Shown here: positions 7,760 to 21,294 of the stretch, piece after piece
Layout of the letters: the number at the start of each line of letters is the position of its first letter
Numbering within the stretch: position 1 is the first letter of the stretch
Source: Aliagarivorans marinus DSM 23064
Lineage (GTDB): Bacteria > Pseudomonadota > Gammaproteobacteria > Enterobacterales > Celerinatantimonadaceae
Assembly: GCF_000429485.1 (NCBI RefSeq)
Contig: NZ_AUBY01000021.1
Span: 38,532-102,531, forward strand
DNA length: 64,000 nucleotides
Direction: 5' to 3'
Position numbers and translations under genes: made by a program
Notes under the pieces: generated by a model
The model's database searches: none
Seen by the model: only the letters and a program-made list of their open reading frames with translations
What the model was told of the DNA's origin: nothing

Positions 7760-8518
7760 TCACACAATAATTAATTTGATACCCAGCGCTTCAATGCTTG
7801 CGCGGTCTTCGCTGGAAAGGGTTTTGTCTGTTACCAAGGTATCGATAGAGTCCCAAGGGAGCTCCAAATTGGGGATTTTTCGCCCCACTTTGTCGGCTTC
7901 CACCATCACGATGACTTCGCGGGCCGCTTCTGCCATCACCCGGCTTAAACCAATCAACTCGTTGAAGGTAGTTGTGCCTCGATTGATATCGATGCCATCG
8001 GCGCCGACAAACAACTGATCGAAGTCATAGGCGCGCAGCACCTGTTCTGCGACCTGTCCTTGGAACGCCTCGGAATGCGGGTCCCAAGTGCCGCCGGTCA
8101 TCAGCAGGGTAGGCTCGTTCTCCAATTCCCGCAGGCTATTGGCAATGTTCAAGGAGTTAGTCATCACGATCAGCCCTTGCTTGTTACCCAGCTCAGGCAG
8201 CATGGCGGCGGTGGTTGAGCCACTGTCGATAATCAAGCGATTGTGATCGCGGATCAGTTTGGCAGCCGCCTTGGCTATCGCCAGCTTTCGCTTTGAAACC
8301 GGCTCACCGGGCTTTTCTGCCGCCATCTCGGAGGGAAGTGGGATAGCACCGCCATAGCGACGCAACAGCAACCCGCTACTCTCGAGTGCGGCTAAATCCT
8401 TGCGGATGGTCACCTCGGAGGTTTGTAGCTCGGATGCCATTTGATCGACGCTAAGTTCACCGTGCTGCTCAAGGTGTTGCATTAAAAGACGACGGCGCTG
8501 TTGGGGCGTATATTTCAT
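7760..8518 (-). CDS. DeoR-family transcriptional regulator next to glmS
   Basis: 252-residue repressor-type protein. Residues about 3-57 are the DeoR winged helix-turn-helix ([17 protein letters not shown]); residues about 75-240 form the sugar-phosphate-sensing domain, with the phosphate-loop motif DSGSTT at 98-103. Stop at 7760 is 7 bp from the glmS start, so both genes probably share a transcript from upstream of 8518. The arrangement suggests control of glmS or of amino-sugar genes in response to a phosphorylated hexosamine; that is an inference from position and family, not shown by the sequence. Confidence 0.9.
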   Translation of the reverse strand: MKYTPQQRRRLLMQHLEQHGELSVDQMASELQTSEVTIRKDLAALESSGLLLRRYGGAIPLPSEMAAEKPGEPVSKRKLAIAKAAAKLIRDHNRLIIDSGSTTAAMLPELGNKQGLIVMTNSLNIANSLRELENEPTLLMTGGTWDPHSEAFQGQVAEQVLRAYDFDQLFVGADGIDINRGTTTFNELIGLSRVMAEAAREVIVMVEADKVGRKIPNLELPWDSIDTLVTDKTLSSEDRASIEALGIKLIIV

Positions 8519-8682
8519 TTCTAAACGTCCAAGGTTTCACTTCGAAAAAAGACTAATAAAAACAATGATAACTAGCAACGTTCAAACGCAACTAGTGGTC
8601 GATACCTGAGCGCGGATCACTTATATTTATTATTAGCTCACTAATAACTCTTTTACACTTCACTTCGCTAAGGACGGCAACA

Positions 8683-9507
8683 GTGAAATGCACTTCGACA
8701 CTCTTAGTACTATTTTGTTTGTTTGGCAGCCCCGCATGGGCCGGTGATTTTGTGGTGGATATCGGTGGCTTCTGGGCAAAAACCGACTCTACGGTCACCA
8801 GCAAGGCACTTGATGGCAACCCGATTACCTTGGATTTCGAAGACGCCCTGGCGCTTAGGGATAACCAAGTCCTGCCCTACTTGTGGCTAGGTTATCGCTT
8901 TAACGAACGCCACATTGTCTACCTGGACTGGAAACGGCTACACCGCAGCGCAGCTAACGTCTCTGAAGTCGACTTTGTTATCCCAGAACACCCAGAAAGC
9001 GGCATCACCGCTGGCTCCCACATTGAGACCCGCTTAGATATCGATGTCGCGCGGCTAGGCTATGCCTACTCCTTTTATCAGCGGCCCAATGCAGAGGCCG
9101 GCGTATCGCTAGGATTGCATCTGATGTTTATCGACTTGGGATTCTCGGGCGAGCTCAGCGGCTGTGTCACTCTGCCAAGTGGTGAGAGTGAGTGCGCCAG
9201 AGTGGAATCGGGGGAGCAAAGCGTCAGTGATTCGGTGACTGCGCCCTTACCAGATATAGGCATGTGGTTTAACTACCAGCTCTACAAGCAACTGTGGCTA
9301 GACACCCATGTGCAGTGGTTCTATCTGAAAGTTGATGATATTTCGGGAAGTTTGCTGGATGTACATGCAGGGCTGAAATATACATTGACCCCTGACTGGG
9401 ATATCGGCTTGGGCTACAACTACTACCGGGTCGAAGTTGATTGGGATAGCACCGAGCTGCGCTATAACTACCGCGGCCCGATGCTTAATGTGCGTTACCG
9501 TTTTTAA
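8683..9507 (+). CDS. Outer-membrane beta-barrel protein, function unknown
   Basis: 274 residues beginning with a GTG at 8683 preceded by AAGGA. A signal peptide runs to about residue 20 (cleavage after AWA). The mature protein has alternating aromatic/hydrophobic strands (YLWLGYRF, IVYLDWKRL, ARLGYAYSFY, DIGLGYNYYRVEVDW) and ends in the sequence RYRF with C-terminal phenylalanine, the signature recognised by the BAM complex. A central extracellular-type loop carries two cysteines (SGC...SEC) that could be disulphide-linked. It resembles small OmpW/OmpA-barrel-like proteins, but no specific family is recognised. Divergent from the DeoR-type gene; convergent with glmU, only 3 bp apart. Confidence 0.8.
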   Translation: MKCTSTLLVLFCLFGSPAWAGDFVVDIGGFWAKTDSTVTSKALDGNPITLDFEDALALRDNQVLPYLWLGYRFNERHIVYLDWKRLHRSAANVSEVDFVIPEHPESGITAGSHIETRLDIDVARLGYAYSFYQRPNAEAGVSLGLHLMFIDLGFSGELSGCVTLPSGESECARVESGEQSVSDSVTAPLPDIGMWFNYQLYKQLWLDTHVQWFYLKVDDISGSLLDVHAGLKYTLTPDWDIGLGYNYYRVEVDWDSTELRYNYRGPMLNVRYRF

Positions 9508-9510
9508 GGC

Positions 9511-10875
9511 TTACTTGTCGCCCTTGGTAGGACGCTTCCAGCCGCTAAGATTGCGCTGGCGGGTTCGCGAGATTGCCAAGGCCTCTGCTTCAACATCAGA
9601 GGTAACGGTCGTTCCCGCGCCCACAGTGGCGTTTTTACCCACCGTTACCGGTGCCACCAATTGGCTGTCGCTGCCGATAAAGGCGCCGTCTTCGATCACC
9701 GTTTTGTGTTTATTGGCACCGTCGTAGTTACAGGTGATGGTGCCCGCACCAATGTTCACCTGCTGACCCACCTCAGTATCGCCCAGATAAGTCAGGTGTC
9801 CGGCCTTAGAGCCTTCGCCCAACACAGCATTCTTCATCTCAACAAAGTTGCCGATATGGGCATCTTTGGCCAGCTTGGCACCCGGGCGCAAACGCGCAAA
9901 CGGGCCGGCAGAAGACTGCTCGCCCATTTCTGCCTGCTCGATCACCGAGTTGGCTTTAACCGTGGCGCCATCGGCAATGCTGCAGTTGCGCAGTACACAG
10001 TTAGGCTCAATGGTTACCCCATTGCCTATGCTGACCTTGCCTTCAATGACCACATTAATGTCGATAAAACAGTCTTTACCAATGCTAAGCTCACCACGCA
10101 GATCGAAGCGGGTGGCATCACTCAGGCTCACGCCGTCTGCCAACAAGGCTTCAGCTTGCTGTAGTTGGTAGGCGCGCTCCAAGCGGTTGAGCTGGATACG
10201 GTCATTTACCCCTTGCACCTCAACCAGTGAGGCGGGCTGCACTGTTTGCACGGTCTTTCCGTCCTGCACCGCCATCTCAATCAAGTCAGTTACGTAGTAC
10301 TCGCCTTGGGCATTGTCGTTATTGAGTTGCGCCAACCAACGTTTAAAGTCGCGCCCTTTGGCTACCAGCACACCGGTATTCACTTCGCAAATCGCTAGTT
10401 GCTCGGGCGAGGCATCTTTGTGCTCAACAATGGCGGTAACGCCTTGCGCATTGCGCACGATACGGCCATAGCCAGTTGGGTCATCCAGGTTCACGGTAAG
10501 CAGTGCGATGCCGCCTTCCGGCAAGGCTTGGGTTAACTGCTCAATGGTTTCTTTGGCAATCAATGGGGTATCGCCATAGAGCATCACCACCGCTTCATCA
10601 TCACCAAAGTAAGGCGCGGCTTGCTGCATGGCGTGGCCGGTACCCAGCTGCTCGGCCTGATGCACCCAGTTCAACTCTGGCTCTGAGATCTGCGCCTTTA
10701 GCAGCTCCGCACCATGGCCATAAATCAGATGAACCGCCGAAGGAGACAGGGTCTTGGCGGTGTCGATAACATGCTGCACCATCGGCTTGTTTGCCAGCTT
10801 ATGAAGAACTTTGGGTAGATCGGAGCGCATACGCGTTCCTTTGCCTGCAGCGAGAATAGCTACGCTGAAATTCAT
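9511..10875 (-). CDS. glmU: Bifunctional UDP-GlcNAc pyrophosphorylase / glucosamine-1-phosphate acetyltransferase
   Basis: Completes UDP-GlcNAc synthesis in the cytoplasm: acetylates GlcN-1-P, then joins GlcNAc-1-P to UTP. 454 residues, the usual length. The N-terminal nucleotidyltransferase motif LAAGKGTRM is at residues 8-16, with YGDTPLI further on; from about residue 250 hexapeptide repeats form the left-handed beta helix of the acetyltransferase, including the GHLTYLGD segment with its catalytic histidine. Works downstream of GlmS, encoded 1.8 kb away. Separated from viaA by 48 bp on the same strand. Confidence 0.97.
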   Translation of the reverse strand: MNFSVAILAAGKGTRMRSDLPKVLHKLANKPMVQHVIDTAKTLSPSAVHLIYGHGAELLKAQISEPELNWVHQAEQLGTGHAMQQAAPYFGDDEAVVMLYGDTPLIAKETIEQLTQALPEGGIALLTVNLDDPTGYGRIVRNAQGVTAIVEHKDASPEQLAICEVNTGVLVAKGRDFKRWLAQLNNDNAQGEYYVTDLIEMAVQDGKTVQTVQPASLVEVQGVNDRIQLNRLERAYQLQQAEALLADGVSLSDATRFDLRGELSIGKDCFIDINVVIEGKVSIGNGVTIEPNCVLRNCSIADGATVKANSVIEQAEMGEQSSAGPFARLRPGAKLAKDAHIGNFVEMKNAVLGEGSKAGHLTYLGDTEVGQQVNIGAGTITCNYDGANKHKTVIEDGAFIGSDSQLVAPVTVGKNATVGAGTTVTSDVEAEALAISRTRQRNLSGWKRPTKGDK

Positions 10876-10923
10876 AGTGATTCCTATCAGATACCTTGGT
10901 GTGTCTGGCTATTACTATAAAGC

Positions 10924-12378
10924 TTAAGAAGCAGATGAAAACCGCTTCACCAAGTTTTTTGTCAGGTGATTGTGGTAATCCCACACTTCATCGAAGATGG
11001 TCATTAGCGAAGGATTGCCATAGCGGCTTAGGTTGACCGCATGAAAGCGATTCTCCGACTGCTTGATCTGGGTAACGTCGCCGAGCAAGGACTCTGGCGG
11101 TGCTGGTGCGATAAAATCAGACAGTACCAGCAAGTCGGCGTTGAGGTAGCGTTGCTGCTGGAACTGCTCAATCGCGGCAGCCAAGAGCTTGTTGATATCG
11201 GTGCCACCATGAAAGCTGTAGCTTAAAAAGCTAAGCGCTTCACGCAACCCATCCTGGCGGGTTAGCTCGTAGCAGATCAGCTCGCTGGAGAACAGCATCA
11301 CATAGCAGTCACGCTTCTCGGCCAACGCTATCTCCATCAAGCCATAGGCCAAGGCCTTGGCGCAGCGCTCAGGAAAGCCCTGCATCGACCCGGAGCAATC
11401 GATGGCCAGCACAAATGGCCCTTTGGGTAGCTGCGGCGGGCCGATATCGACCTTTTCAGTCGCAACCTTGCTCAGGCTGTGTTGCTTACCTTGTTGCTGG
11501 TAGTTGAGCAGGCGCTTGTCGACCAAGTGCTTGTAGAACACCACCTCTAGCTCGGGATAGGCTAGGAACAAGGTCTCGCTGGGCAGCAGCTTGGATATAT
11601 CATCGCTTTCGTGGATACCCACGATGTCATCGTTACAGCTTTGGCTCTGCTCTTGCTGCAGGCTAAGCTGCTCTTCGCAGGCCTGCTGGTGGTCGGCCGG
11701 TTGCTGCTCAGAGGCGCGCCGACCAATGCTCTCGGCGATCTCCTGCAGACCCTTACGCTCTTTTAAAAAACGCGCCACCCGCAGCAGCTGTTTGTGCTCG
11801 CGCTTGGTCAGTTTGCAGGCCGCCATATCCCAAAGCCGGCCGACCTTACGCCAATCACCTTGTTGCTGCAGCTCGGCCAGCTCTTGTAAGGTCTCTGCGC
11901 GTTGGTATAAATCCTCTAACAGCGCCTGCTTGCTTTGCTCTAGCTCGTGCAGCTGCGCTTCTTTGAGTGAGAGCAACAAGGACTCAAACCAGCGATTGCA
12001 AAAGTAGCTTTGGAACATCGGACTGAGGCGACGACGGCCATCTTCAGTGAGTTTCTTGGCTTCCAGATAGAAGGGGGAGTGCTCCGCTAAACCCTCGACG
12101 ATATCATCGACATGCAGAGCAAAATCCACCGCATCCATCTCAATGGCCAACTGATACTGCTGGATCTCTTTGGCAAAGCGCTGCTCTTGTGGAACACGGC
12201 TTAACTGCTGCTGTAGCTGACCCCGCCACTTACTGAGCTGACCTTTCATGGCCGACTTAATATCGGCACTGGATTCAGCCATCATCATCAACTGCGGCTT
12301 GAGCATAACCTCGCGCACCGCCTCGTCGAGTAAGCCTGATTCTGCGAGCATCACGCCCAATTGCACACTATCGAACAT
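10924..12378 (-). CDS. viaA: VWA-domain protein ViaA
   Basis: Partner of the MoxR ATPase RavA. 484 residues: a mainly helical, glutamine-rich N-terminal region (to about 310) and a C-terminal von Willebrand A domain with MIDAS motif DCSGS at residues 327-331. In E. coli RavA-ViaA interacts with respiratory complexes and phospholipids and affects aminoglycoside sensitivity; the same role here is assumed from family and gene pairing. Two base pairs separate it from ravA, so the two are co-translated. Long antisense reading frames over this gene are composition shadows. Confidence 0.9.
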   Translation of the reverse strand: MFDSVQLGVMLAESGLLDEAVREVMLKPQLMMMAESSADIKSAMKGQLSKWRGQLQQQLSRVPQEQRFAKEIQQYQLAIEMDAVDFALHVDDIVEGLAEHSPFYLEAKKLTEDGRRRLSPMFQSYFCNRWFESLLLSLKEAQLHELEQSKQALLEDLYQRAETLQELAELQQQGDWRKVGRLWDMAACKLTKREHKQLLRVARFLKERKGLQEIAESIGRRASEQQPADHQQACEEQLSLQQEQSQSCNDDIVGIHESDDISKLLPSETLFLAYPELEVVFYKHLVDKRLLNYQQQGKQHSLSKVATEKVDIGPPQLPKGPFVLAIDCSGSMQGFPERCAKALAYGLMEIALAEKRDCYVMLFSSELICYELTRQDGLREALSFLSYSFHGGTDINKLLAAAIEQFQQQRYLNADLLVLSDFIAPAPPESLLGDVTQIKQSENRFHAVNLSRYGNPSLMTIFDEVWDYHNHLTKNLVKRFSSAS

Positions 12379-12380
12379 AA

Positions 12381-14036
12381 TCAGGACTCGAAGAACTCAG
12401 CGATGTTTTGCAAACGGTAGAGATGGCGCTCTATCTGCCCCTTGAGCTTAGCCACCTGTTGTTCGGCCGAGACCAAACTGGCTTCTACCAGTTCAGGCAA
12501 GCGGGGGTTGATAAAGCTGTGGGGCAGGGCTTGGTGGAACAAGCGGCGACTTTGGACCAGCTGGATCTCGAGTTGTTTTAGTTGCTGTTGCAAATCATCT
12601 ACCTTAGCTGACCAGCGCTGCTTGAGCTCATCATCGATACCGTCAGCGCTCACCAAACCTAGGGGTAGGGGACGACTGGCGATATCGCGGATCACTAGCC
12701 CGTGGCTAGCATCGAGCTCAATGCGCAGGGTCATCAGCGTTTTCGACTGATTCACATAGCCTAGTAGCTCAGCTTCTCCTGCGCGAATGCGTTTGAGCAG
12801 CTGTTCAGGCTCTAAGTAAACCCAACGGGTTTCTCCGTGGTCACGTTCGTTTACACCCTGATTCTGCTGCAGCACCACCAAACGGATCAGTTTTGCCCCC
12901 ACCTCGCTGGAAAACGGCCTCGCATTACTGAGATCGATCTGGAAGAACTCTTTACGCAGACCCACCTCAACCGAAGCCATCAACTGCAACTGCTGGGCGA
13001 TATCTGTTTGCAGCTGCAAGTACTCAGCCTGCAGTAGCTCACAGCCTTCCACTATCGCCAGTTGGCTAAAGGCATTGTTCACTGCAAAGTGCTGCACACA
13101 GGCCTGCACATACTGGCGACTCTCGAGGTTATGCCATAGGCAGTCCTCGAGCAGCAGCACATCTAAGGGGTTAATCTCATGACGGCCGTTAAAAAAGGCG
13201 CTGGCTTTGAGCAGGTGCAGCGCTTTTTTCCAACGTCGGTCGGATACATAGAGGTCTTTGGCCTGTTCGGAAAGCTCGCTCAGCTCAGCGGGAACCTGCT
13301 CAATCGCTTGCTTGAGCTTATAGATCACATCGAATACCGATTCGGGGAGCTCAACCCGCTGCAGGCATTGCTGCCAATAGTGGTACTCCTGATGGGTAAT
13401 GCGCAGCTCACTGGCGACCTCTGGCAGCTGATACTCACCCAGTAACATCGCCTTAAAATTCTCTTTTTGCTGGATGCGATTAACGAACACCCGCAGCAAC
13501 ATCCGGTCATACAGGGCTTCCAGGCCGCTATCTTCTTCCGGTAATTCGTTGGATGCGGTCACCAGCAGGCGCATTGGCACATCAATGACCTCGGCGCCGT
13601 TGCGAAACACTCGCTCGTTCACCACCGTGAGCAGGGTATTGAGGATCGCCGGTCCCGCCTTCCAGATCTCATCGAGGAACACCACTTCGCTGCTCGGCAG
13701 GTAGCCATCGATGAGCCGCAAATACTTGCCGTGGTCTTTTAGCTCCTGGATAGAGAGCGGGCCAAACACCTCTTCAGGTGTGGAGAAGCGAGTCATTAGG
13801 TAGTCAAAGAAACTGGCTTGGTCGAAGGCCTCGGCCAAGCGCTTGGCGATCATGCTTTTGGCGATTCCCGGCGGGCCCAACAGGAACACACTTTCGCCGG
13901 CCAGTGCCGCCAGTAAACATAAACGGAAGCTCTCTTCGCGCTCATAGATCCCAGCGCTTAAGGCATCAAGTAGCTCAGAGATGCGCTCAGACAGCAGCTG
14001 TTTATCGGAGTGACTTAGCCGGTAGGTATCCGACAT
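12381..14036 (-). CDS. ravA: MoxR-family AAA+ ATPase RavA
   Basis: 551 residues (E. coli RavA 498), with extra length mainly in the C-terminal region. Walker A GPPGIAKS is at 54-61 and Walker B VVFLDEIW at about 118-125; the ATPase core is followed by a triple-helical and LARA-like region and a long helical tail. Acts as a hexameric chaperone-like ATPase with ViaA. ATG 14036 is preceded by GGGAGATATGACC. The gene begins 140 bp after atpC, beyond the atp terminator, so it has its own promoter. Confidence 0.92.
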   Translation of the reverse strand: MSDTYRLSHSDKQLLSERISELLDALSAGIYEREESFRLCLLAALAGESVFLLGPPGIAKSMIAKRLAEAFDQASFFDYLMTRFSTPEEVFGPLSIQELKDHGKYLRLIDGYLPSSEVVFLDEIWKAGPAILNTLLTVVNERVFRNGAEVIDVPMRLLVTASNELPEEDSGLEALYDRMLLRVFVNRIQQKENFKAMLLGEYQLPEVASELRITHQEYHYWQQCLQRVELPESVFDVIYKLKQAIEQVPAELSELSEQAKDLYVSDRRWKKALHLLKASAFFNGRHEINPLDVLLLEDCLWHNLESRQYVQACVQHFAVNNAFSQLAIVEGCELLQAEYLQLQTDIAQQLQLMASVEVGLRKEFFQIDLSNARPFSSEVGAKLIRLVVLQQNQGVNERDHGETRWVYLEPEQLLKRIRAGEAELLGYVNQSKTLMTLRIELDASHGLVIRDIASRPLPLGLVSADGIDDELKQRWSAKVDDLQQQLKQLEIQLVQSRRLFHQALPHSFINPRLPELVEASLVSAEQQVAKLKGQIERHLYRLQNIAEFFES

Positions 14037-14140
14037 GGGGTCATATCTCCCTTAGTTTTGCGAATTTAAGAAATATAGCAGGGGAGTTTTGCAGAGGTAG
14101 CGAACATTGTTTGACGTACATCCTAAACTCACCAAACAAA

Positions 14141-14162
14141 AAAGGCGCCCACAGGCGCCTTT
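14141..14162 (-). terminator. Rho-independent terminator of the atp operon
   Basis: AAAGGCGCC (14141-14149), loop CACA, GGCGCCTTT (14154-14162): a perfect 9-bp stem. On the minus strand it is followed by a T-rich run (TTTTTTGTTT), placing termination just downstream of atpC. Confidence 0.88.
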
Positions 14163-14176
14163 CTAATCAAAGCCAA

Positions 14177-14602
14177 CTAGCTGAGTGTTTTACCTAGCAG
14201 CTGGATAACTTGCAGCTGAGCCATTGCCTTATTCAACTCCACTTGCGCTTTGTTGAAGTCCATATCCCCGGTTGGGTTACGGATCTGCGCTTCCGCTTCT
14301 TTGCGGGCGCGTTCAGACTTGGCACGATCCAGCTCTTCACCACGGATAGCCGTGTCAGCCAGCACCGTTACGCTGTTTGGCTGAACCTCCAGGTAGCCCC
14401 CGGAGATGTAAATCAGCTGTTCCTCACCATGTTGCTTGGTCAGGCGAACCATTCCAGGCTTGACCGGTGTTAGCAGTGGGGCGTGGCCATACAGCACACC
14501 CAACTCACCTTCCACACCAGTTACCCGCAAATGCTCCACCAAGCCAGAGAAGATTTTCTTCTCTGCGCTTACCACTTCAAGGTGAACCGTCATTGCAGCC
14601 AT
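14177..14602 (-). CDS. atpC: F1Fo ATP synthase subunit epsilon
   Basis: 141 residues; central-stalk subunit that inhibits ATP hydrolysis. N-terminal beta sandwich ([34 protein letters not shown]) and C-terminal helical hairpin ([15 protein letters not shown]). Last gene of the atpIBEFHAGDC operon, 28 bp after atpD and just upstream of a strong terminator. ATG 14602. Confidence 0.97.
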   Translation of the reverse strand: MAAMTVHLEVVSAEKKIFSGLVEHLRVTGVEGELGVLYGHAPLLTPVKPGMVRLTKQHGEEQLIYISGGYLEVQPNSVTVLADTAIRGEELDRAKSERARKEAEAQIRNPTGDMDFNKAQVELNKAMAQLQVIQLLGKTLS

Positions 14603-14630
14603 ACTTGCCTCCTATCTCGTCTTGGCAAGC

Positions 14631-16034
<1,404 letters not shown>

Positions 16035-16044
16035 TTACCTAAGC

Positions 16045-16905
16045 CTAAACGGCTGCCGCTCCCGCAGAAATCTCACCCAGTTCTTGGGTAATTGCCGCTT
16101 GACGTTCCTTGTTGTAAACCAACTGAAGGTCATCAATAAGACTGCCCGCATTATCGGTTGCTGCTTTCATCGCAACCATTCGCGCCGCTTGCTCACACGC
16201 CAGGTTTTCCACCACAGCTTGATACACCTGAGATTCGATGTAACGAACCATCAGGCCATCGAGGATCTCTTCGGCATTCGGCTCGTACAGGTAATCCCAA
16301 TTGCGACTGGCGATTTCCGGGTCATCAGCTTTAGGCAGCGGTAGTAATTGGTCGATATGCGGCTCCTGGGTCATGGTGTTAATAAACTTATTGAACACCA
16401 CATAGATACGATCGAGTTTGCCCTCGTCGTACTCATCCAGCATTACCTTCACCGTACCAATCAACTCTTCTACCGTCGGGTTATCAGCCAAACCGGTGTT
16501 TTGCGCTAGCACCTTCCCATGGTGAGGGAAGAAGCCCGCCGCTTTACCACCAATCAGGGCCATTTCAACTTCGACGCCCTGATCTTGCCATTGCTGAATC
16601 TCTTTGATGGTTCGCTTGAACAGGTTGATGTTCAAACCACCACAAAGACCACGGTCGGTAGAAACGATGATATAGCCCACTCGCTTGGCTTCACGCTCGA
16701 CCACATACGGATGTTTGTACTCGAGGTGACCCAAGGCGATATGACCAATTACGTTGCGCATGGCATCTGCGTAAGGGCGGCTGGACTCCATTTGCTCTTG
16801 AGTACGCCGCATCTTACTGGCAGCTACCATTTCCATAGCTTTGGTAATCTTTTGGGTGTTTTTTACACTGCCAATCTTACCTTTAATCTCTTTAGCGCCG
16901 GCCAT
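16045..16905 (-). CDS. atpG: F1Fo ATP synthase subunit gamma
   Basis: 286 residues; rotating central stalk. The N-terminal helix [34 protein letters not shown] and the C-terminal helix with [12 protein letters not shown] are the paired coiled coil inside the alpha3beta3 ring; the [11 protein letters not shown] motif is typical. Operon position between atpA and atpD. Confidence 0.98.
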   Translation of the reverse strand: MAGAKEIKGKIGSVKNTQKITKAMEMVAASKMRRTQEQMESSRPYADAMRNVIGHIALGHLEYKHPYVVEREAKRVGYIIVSTDRGLCGGLNINLFKRTIKEIQQWQDQGVEVEMALIGGKAAGFFPHHGKVLAQNTGLADNPTVEELIGTVKVMLDEYDEGKLDRIYVVFNKFINTMTQEPHIDQLLPLPKADDPEIASRNWDYLYEPNAEEILDGLMVRYIESQVYQAVVENLACEQAARMVAMKAATDNAGSLIDDLQLVYNKERQAAITQELGEISAGAAAV

Positions 16906-16925
16906 AACTGTTCGCTCCTATGCGC

Positions 16926-18467
16926 TTACCACGACTGAGTGGTCTTGAAGTTTTCAATCAGTGATTTGATTGCGTCTTCAATCTCGTCGTTGTAATCGCC
17001 TTTCTCGTTAATCTTCGCGAGCAGATCGGCCGCTTCGTTGCGAGCGTAGTTGAGCAGCGAGGTTTCAAACGTCACCACGTGGTCAATCTCTACGTCCAGC
17101 AAGTAGCCTTTCTCTGCGGCATACAGGCTGATGGCCTGCTCAGCCACCGATAGCGGCGAGAACTGAGGCTGCTTCATCAGCTCAGTTACTTTCTGACCAT
17201 GATCCAACTGCTTACGGGTTGCATCATCCAAGTCAGAAGCAAACTGGGCAAAGGCCGCGAGTTCACGATACTGTGCCAATGCGGTACGAATACCACCGGA
17301 CAGCTTCTTAATGATCTTGGTTTGCGCTGCACCACCTACCCGCGATACCGAGATACCCGGGTCAACTGCCGGACGAATACCAGAGTTAAACAGTTGGGTG
17401 GTGAGGAAGATCTGACCATCGGTAATCGAGATTACGTTGGTCGGTACGAAAGCAGATACGTCACCGGCTTGGGTTTCGATGATCGGTAGGGCAGTCAATG
17501 AACCGCTCTGACCTTTCACTTCACCCTTGGTAAAGTCTTCTACGTACTGCTCGTTCACCTGAGCGGCACGCTCTAGCAGACGAGAGTGAAGGTAGAATAC
17601 GTCACCCGGGAAGGCTTCACGGCCTGGTGGACGACGTAGCAACAGTGAGATCTGACGATACGCTACCGCCTGTTTAGACAGGTCATCGTAGATAATCAGC
17701 GCATCTTCACCGCGGTCGCGGTAGTACTCACCCATGGTACAGCCGGCGTAAGGTGCCAGGTACTGTAGGGCGGCTGAGTCAGATGCCGATGCGGCAACAA
17801 TGGTGGTGTAACCCATGGCGCCGTGCTCTTCGAGCTTACGCACCACGTTAGCGATGGTAGAAGCCTTCTGGCCAATCGCCACGTACACACATTTAATGCC
17901 TGAGTCTCGTTGGTTGATGATGGCATCGACTGCGATAGCCGTTTTACCTACCTGACGGTCACCAATAATTAGCTCACGCTGACCACGACCGATAGGAATC
18001 ATCGAGTCGATAGCTTTAATACCGGTTTGTACCGGCTTATCTACCGATTTACGTTCCATAACGCCCGGTGCAATCACCTCAACCGGTGCGAAGCCATCGT
18101 TATCAACGGCACCTTTGCCGTCGATAGGCTCACCCAGGGTGTTTACTACACGGCCCAGCAGGCCACGGCCTACCGGTACCTCAAGGATACGTCCGGTGCT
18201 TTTTACTTTGTTGCCTTCGGCCAAATCGGCGTAAGGCCCCATCACTACCGCACCTACAGAGTCACGCTCCAAGTTAAGTGCGATGGCATAACGATTGCCG
18301 GGAAGTTCGATCATTTCACCTTGCATCACATCCGCAAGGCCATTAATGCGAAGAATACCGTCACTTACACTAACGATGGTCCCTTCGTTTCGAGCTTCAC
18401 TCACAACCTCGAACTGCTCAATACGCTTTTTGATCAGTTCGCTAATTTCAGTGGAGTTCAGTTGCAT
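16926..18467 (-). CDS. atpA: F1Fo ATP synthase subunit alpha
   Basis: 513 residues, same as E. coli AtpA. Non-catalytic nucleotide-binding subunit; P-loop GDRQVGKT at 169-176, and VGGAAQTK with [14 protein letters not shown] containing the arginine finger region. N-terminal delta-binding helix [17 protein letters not shown] is present. Lies 14 bp after atpH. The 234-residue antisense reading frame over its 5' end is a codon-bias shadow. Confidence 0.98.
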   Translation of the reverse strand: MQLNSTEISELIKKRIEQFEVVSEARNEGTIVSVSDGILRINGLADVMQGEMIELPGNRYAIALNLERDSVGAVVMGPYADLAEGNKVKSTGRILEVPVGRGLLGRVVNTLGEPIDGKGAVDNDGFAPVEVIAPGVMERKSVDKPVQTGIKAIDSMIPIGRGQRELIIGDRQVGKTAIAVDAIINQRDSGIKCVYVAIGQKASTIANVVRKLEEHGAMGYTTIVAASASDSAALQYLAPYAGCTMGEYYRDRGEDALIIYDDLSKQAVAYRQISLLLRRPPGREAFPGDVFYLHSRLLERAAQVNEQYVEDFTKGEVKGQSGSLTALPIIETQAGDVSAFVPTNVISITDGQIFLTTQLFNSGIRPAVDPGISVSRVGGAAQTKIIKKLSGGIRTALAQYRELAAFAQFASDLDDATRKQLDHGQKVTELMKQPQFSPLSVAEQAISLYAAEKGYLLDVEIDHVVTFETSLLNYARNEAADLLAKINEKGDYNDEIEDAIKSLIENFKTTQSW

Positions 18468-18481
18468 GCTCTATTCCCCAA

Positions 18482-19012
18482 TTACGCTTGCAGTGTGTCG
18501 GATAGGCGACGTAGTTGCCCCCGAATTGAACGGTCGATCACCATATCACCGGCTCGAATAATTACGCCGGCAATAAGAGTTGGGTCGACACTGCAAACAA
18601 GCTCTATCTTGCGTGCTAGTCGCTGTTCTAAAGATTCACTAATTTGCGCTCGCTGCTGTTCGCTTAGCTCCTCAGCAGACACCACCTCAGCGGTTACTAC
18701 CTTGGCATACTCAGCCTTAAGCTCTGCATAGAGAGCCAACACAGCGGGCAGCGCAGTCAGGCGCTGATTCTCGGCCATCACCTTGAGGAAGTTGGTAAAC
18801 TTGTCATCAAAGTAGCCATCACCGACAGCGCTAAAGAGGGAAATAGCCGCATCGGGCAGTACCCGTTGCAACTGCTTGGTCACCTGTTCGTTGTCTGCAA
18901 TCTCAGCAGCAACAGCCAGCATCCCGGTCCACTCTTCTATCGCTTGTTTTTCTACGGCGTAATCAAACGCAGCTTTAGCATAGGGACGAGCAATGGTGTT
19001 GATTTCAGCCAT
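18482..19012 (-). CDS. atpH: F1Fo ATP synthase subunit delta
   Basis: 176 residues; peripheral stalk subunit joining F1 to the b dimer. Starts MAEINTIARPYAKAAFDYA, a standard delta N terminus; the C-terminal part carries the family segment ARKIELVCSVDPTLIAGVIIRAGD. Between atpF and atpA with short spacers. Confidence 0.97.
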   Translation of the reverse strand: MAEINTIARPYAKAAFDYAVEKQAIEEWTGMLAVAAEIADNEQVTKQLQRVLPDAAISLFSAVGDGYFDDKFTNFLKVMAENQRLTALPAVLALYAELKAEYAKVVTAEVVSAEELSEQQRAQISESLEQRLARKIELVCSVDPTLIAGVIIRAGDMVIDRSIRGQLRRLSDTLQA

Positions 19013-19028
19013 AAGCTCTACCTGCCCC

Positions 19029-19502
19029 TTATTTCAGCTCAGCAACTAATTTATCGACGATGCTCTGACTCACATCCTTGTCGACGGAACGCTCCAAGAT
19101 TTTCTCTGCACCGCTTACTGCTAATTCAGCAAGCTGAGCACGAAGCTCTTCCTGAACACGATTGCGTTCGGCTTCTACTTCGGTTTTACCTTGAGCGATG
19201 ATTTTTTCGCGTTCACGATTGGCCTGTTCTTTGGCTTCATCGATGATTTGCGCTTTTCGTTTGTTCGCCTGATCGACGATCTTGTTCGCTTCAGCTTTGG
19301 CATCCTTGAGATGATCAGTTGCCTTTTCTTTAGCGAGTTTCAGATCCTTAACCGCACGCTGCGCGTCGGCCAAGCCATCGGCGATTTTCTTTTGACGGGC
19401 TTCGATCGCATCGATCAATGGTGGCCACACAAAGCGGTAGCAGAACCACACAAAGATGGCGAACGAGATCAACTGCCCGAACATGGTAGCATTGATATTC
19501 AC
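19029..19502 (-). CDS. atpF: F1Fo ATP synthase subunit b
   Basis: 157 residues. One N-terminal transmembrane helix (about residues 5-26, [19 protein letters not shown]...) followed by a long charged coiled coil that forms the peripheral stalk dimer, rich in A, K, E, D and Q. Normal length for the family. 36 bp after atpE. Confidence 0.97.
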   Translation of the reverse strand: MNINATMFGQLISFAIFVWFCYRFVWPPLIDAIEARQKKIADGLADAQRAVKDLKLAKEKATDHLKDAKAEANKIVDQANKRKAQIIDEAKEQANREREKIIAQGKTEVEAERNRVQEELRAQLAELAVSGAEKILERSVDKDVSQSIVDKLVAELK

Positions 19503-19538
19503 AATGACACCTCCCTATGTTTCGGATTGAACGACGAC

Positions 19539-21038
<1,500 letters not shown>

Positions 21039-21085
21039 CCTCTACCTCTCTGTCGTTACAGTCAGCCAGTTTACACTTTTTTTAG

Positions 21086-21101
21086 CGTGAGCAAAGTCAC
21101 A
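21086..21101 (-). promoter_or_regulatory. CRP-like palindrome upstream of atpI
   Basis: CGTGAGCAAAGTCACA matches the CRP consensus TGTGA-N6-TCACA at 9 of 10 positions. It lies 48-63 bp before the atpI start codon, within promoter distance. CRP/Vfr control of the atp operon is an inference; FNR-type sites have a different core. Confidence 0.45.
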
Positions 21102-21198
21102 ATTAGCTAGCTAAAAGCAATTTGATTATACGATGAACCGGCGATGATGCAATCAAATGTTGCCAACAAGTGAAGGGTTTTTTAAGAAGTTAGAGGTA

Positions 21199-21220
21199 AA
21201 ACGGGGGAAACCCCCCGTTT
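21199..21220 (-). terminator. Rho-independent terminator of the mnmG-rsmG-parA-parB operon
   Basis: AAACGGGGG (21199-21207) and CCCCCGTTT (21212-21220) form a G+C-rich 9-bp stem with a 4-base loop; on the minus strand it ends in GTTTT. It lies 75 bp downstream of parB. The gap 21039-21294 otherwise holds the atp promoter region and an A+T-rich stretch. Confidence 0.75.
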
Positions 21221-21294
21221 AGTGAGGAAAATTTAGCTTTTTGAGAACCTAAATGTAAAGTTAAATGTTAAAAAACAAACTCATCAAAAATAGA

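Noticed and set aside
18027..18731. 234-residue reading frame antisense to atpA/atpH
   Set aside because: Lies opposite two certain ATP synthase genes, low-complexity basic/aromatic composition, no ribosome binding site; a codon-bias shadow.
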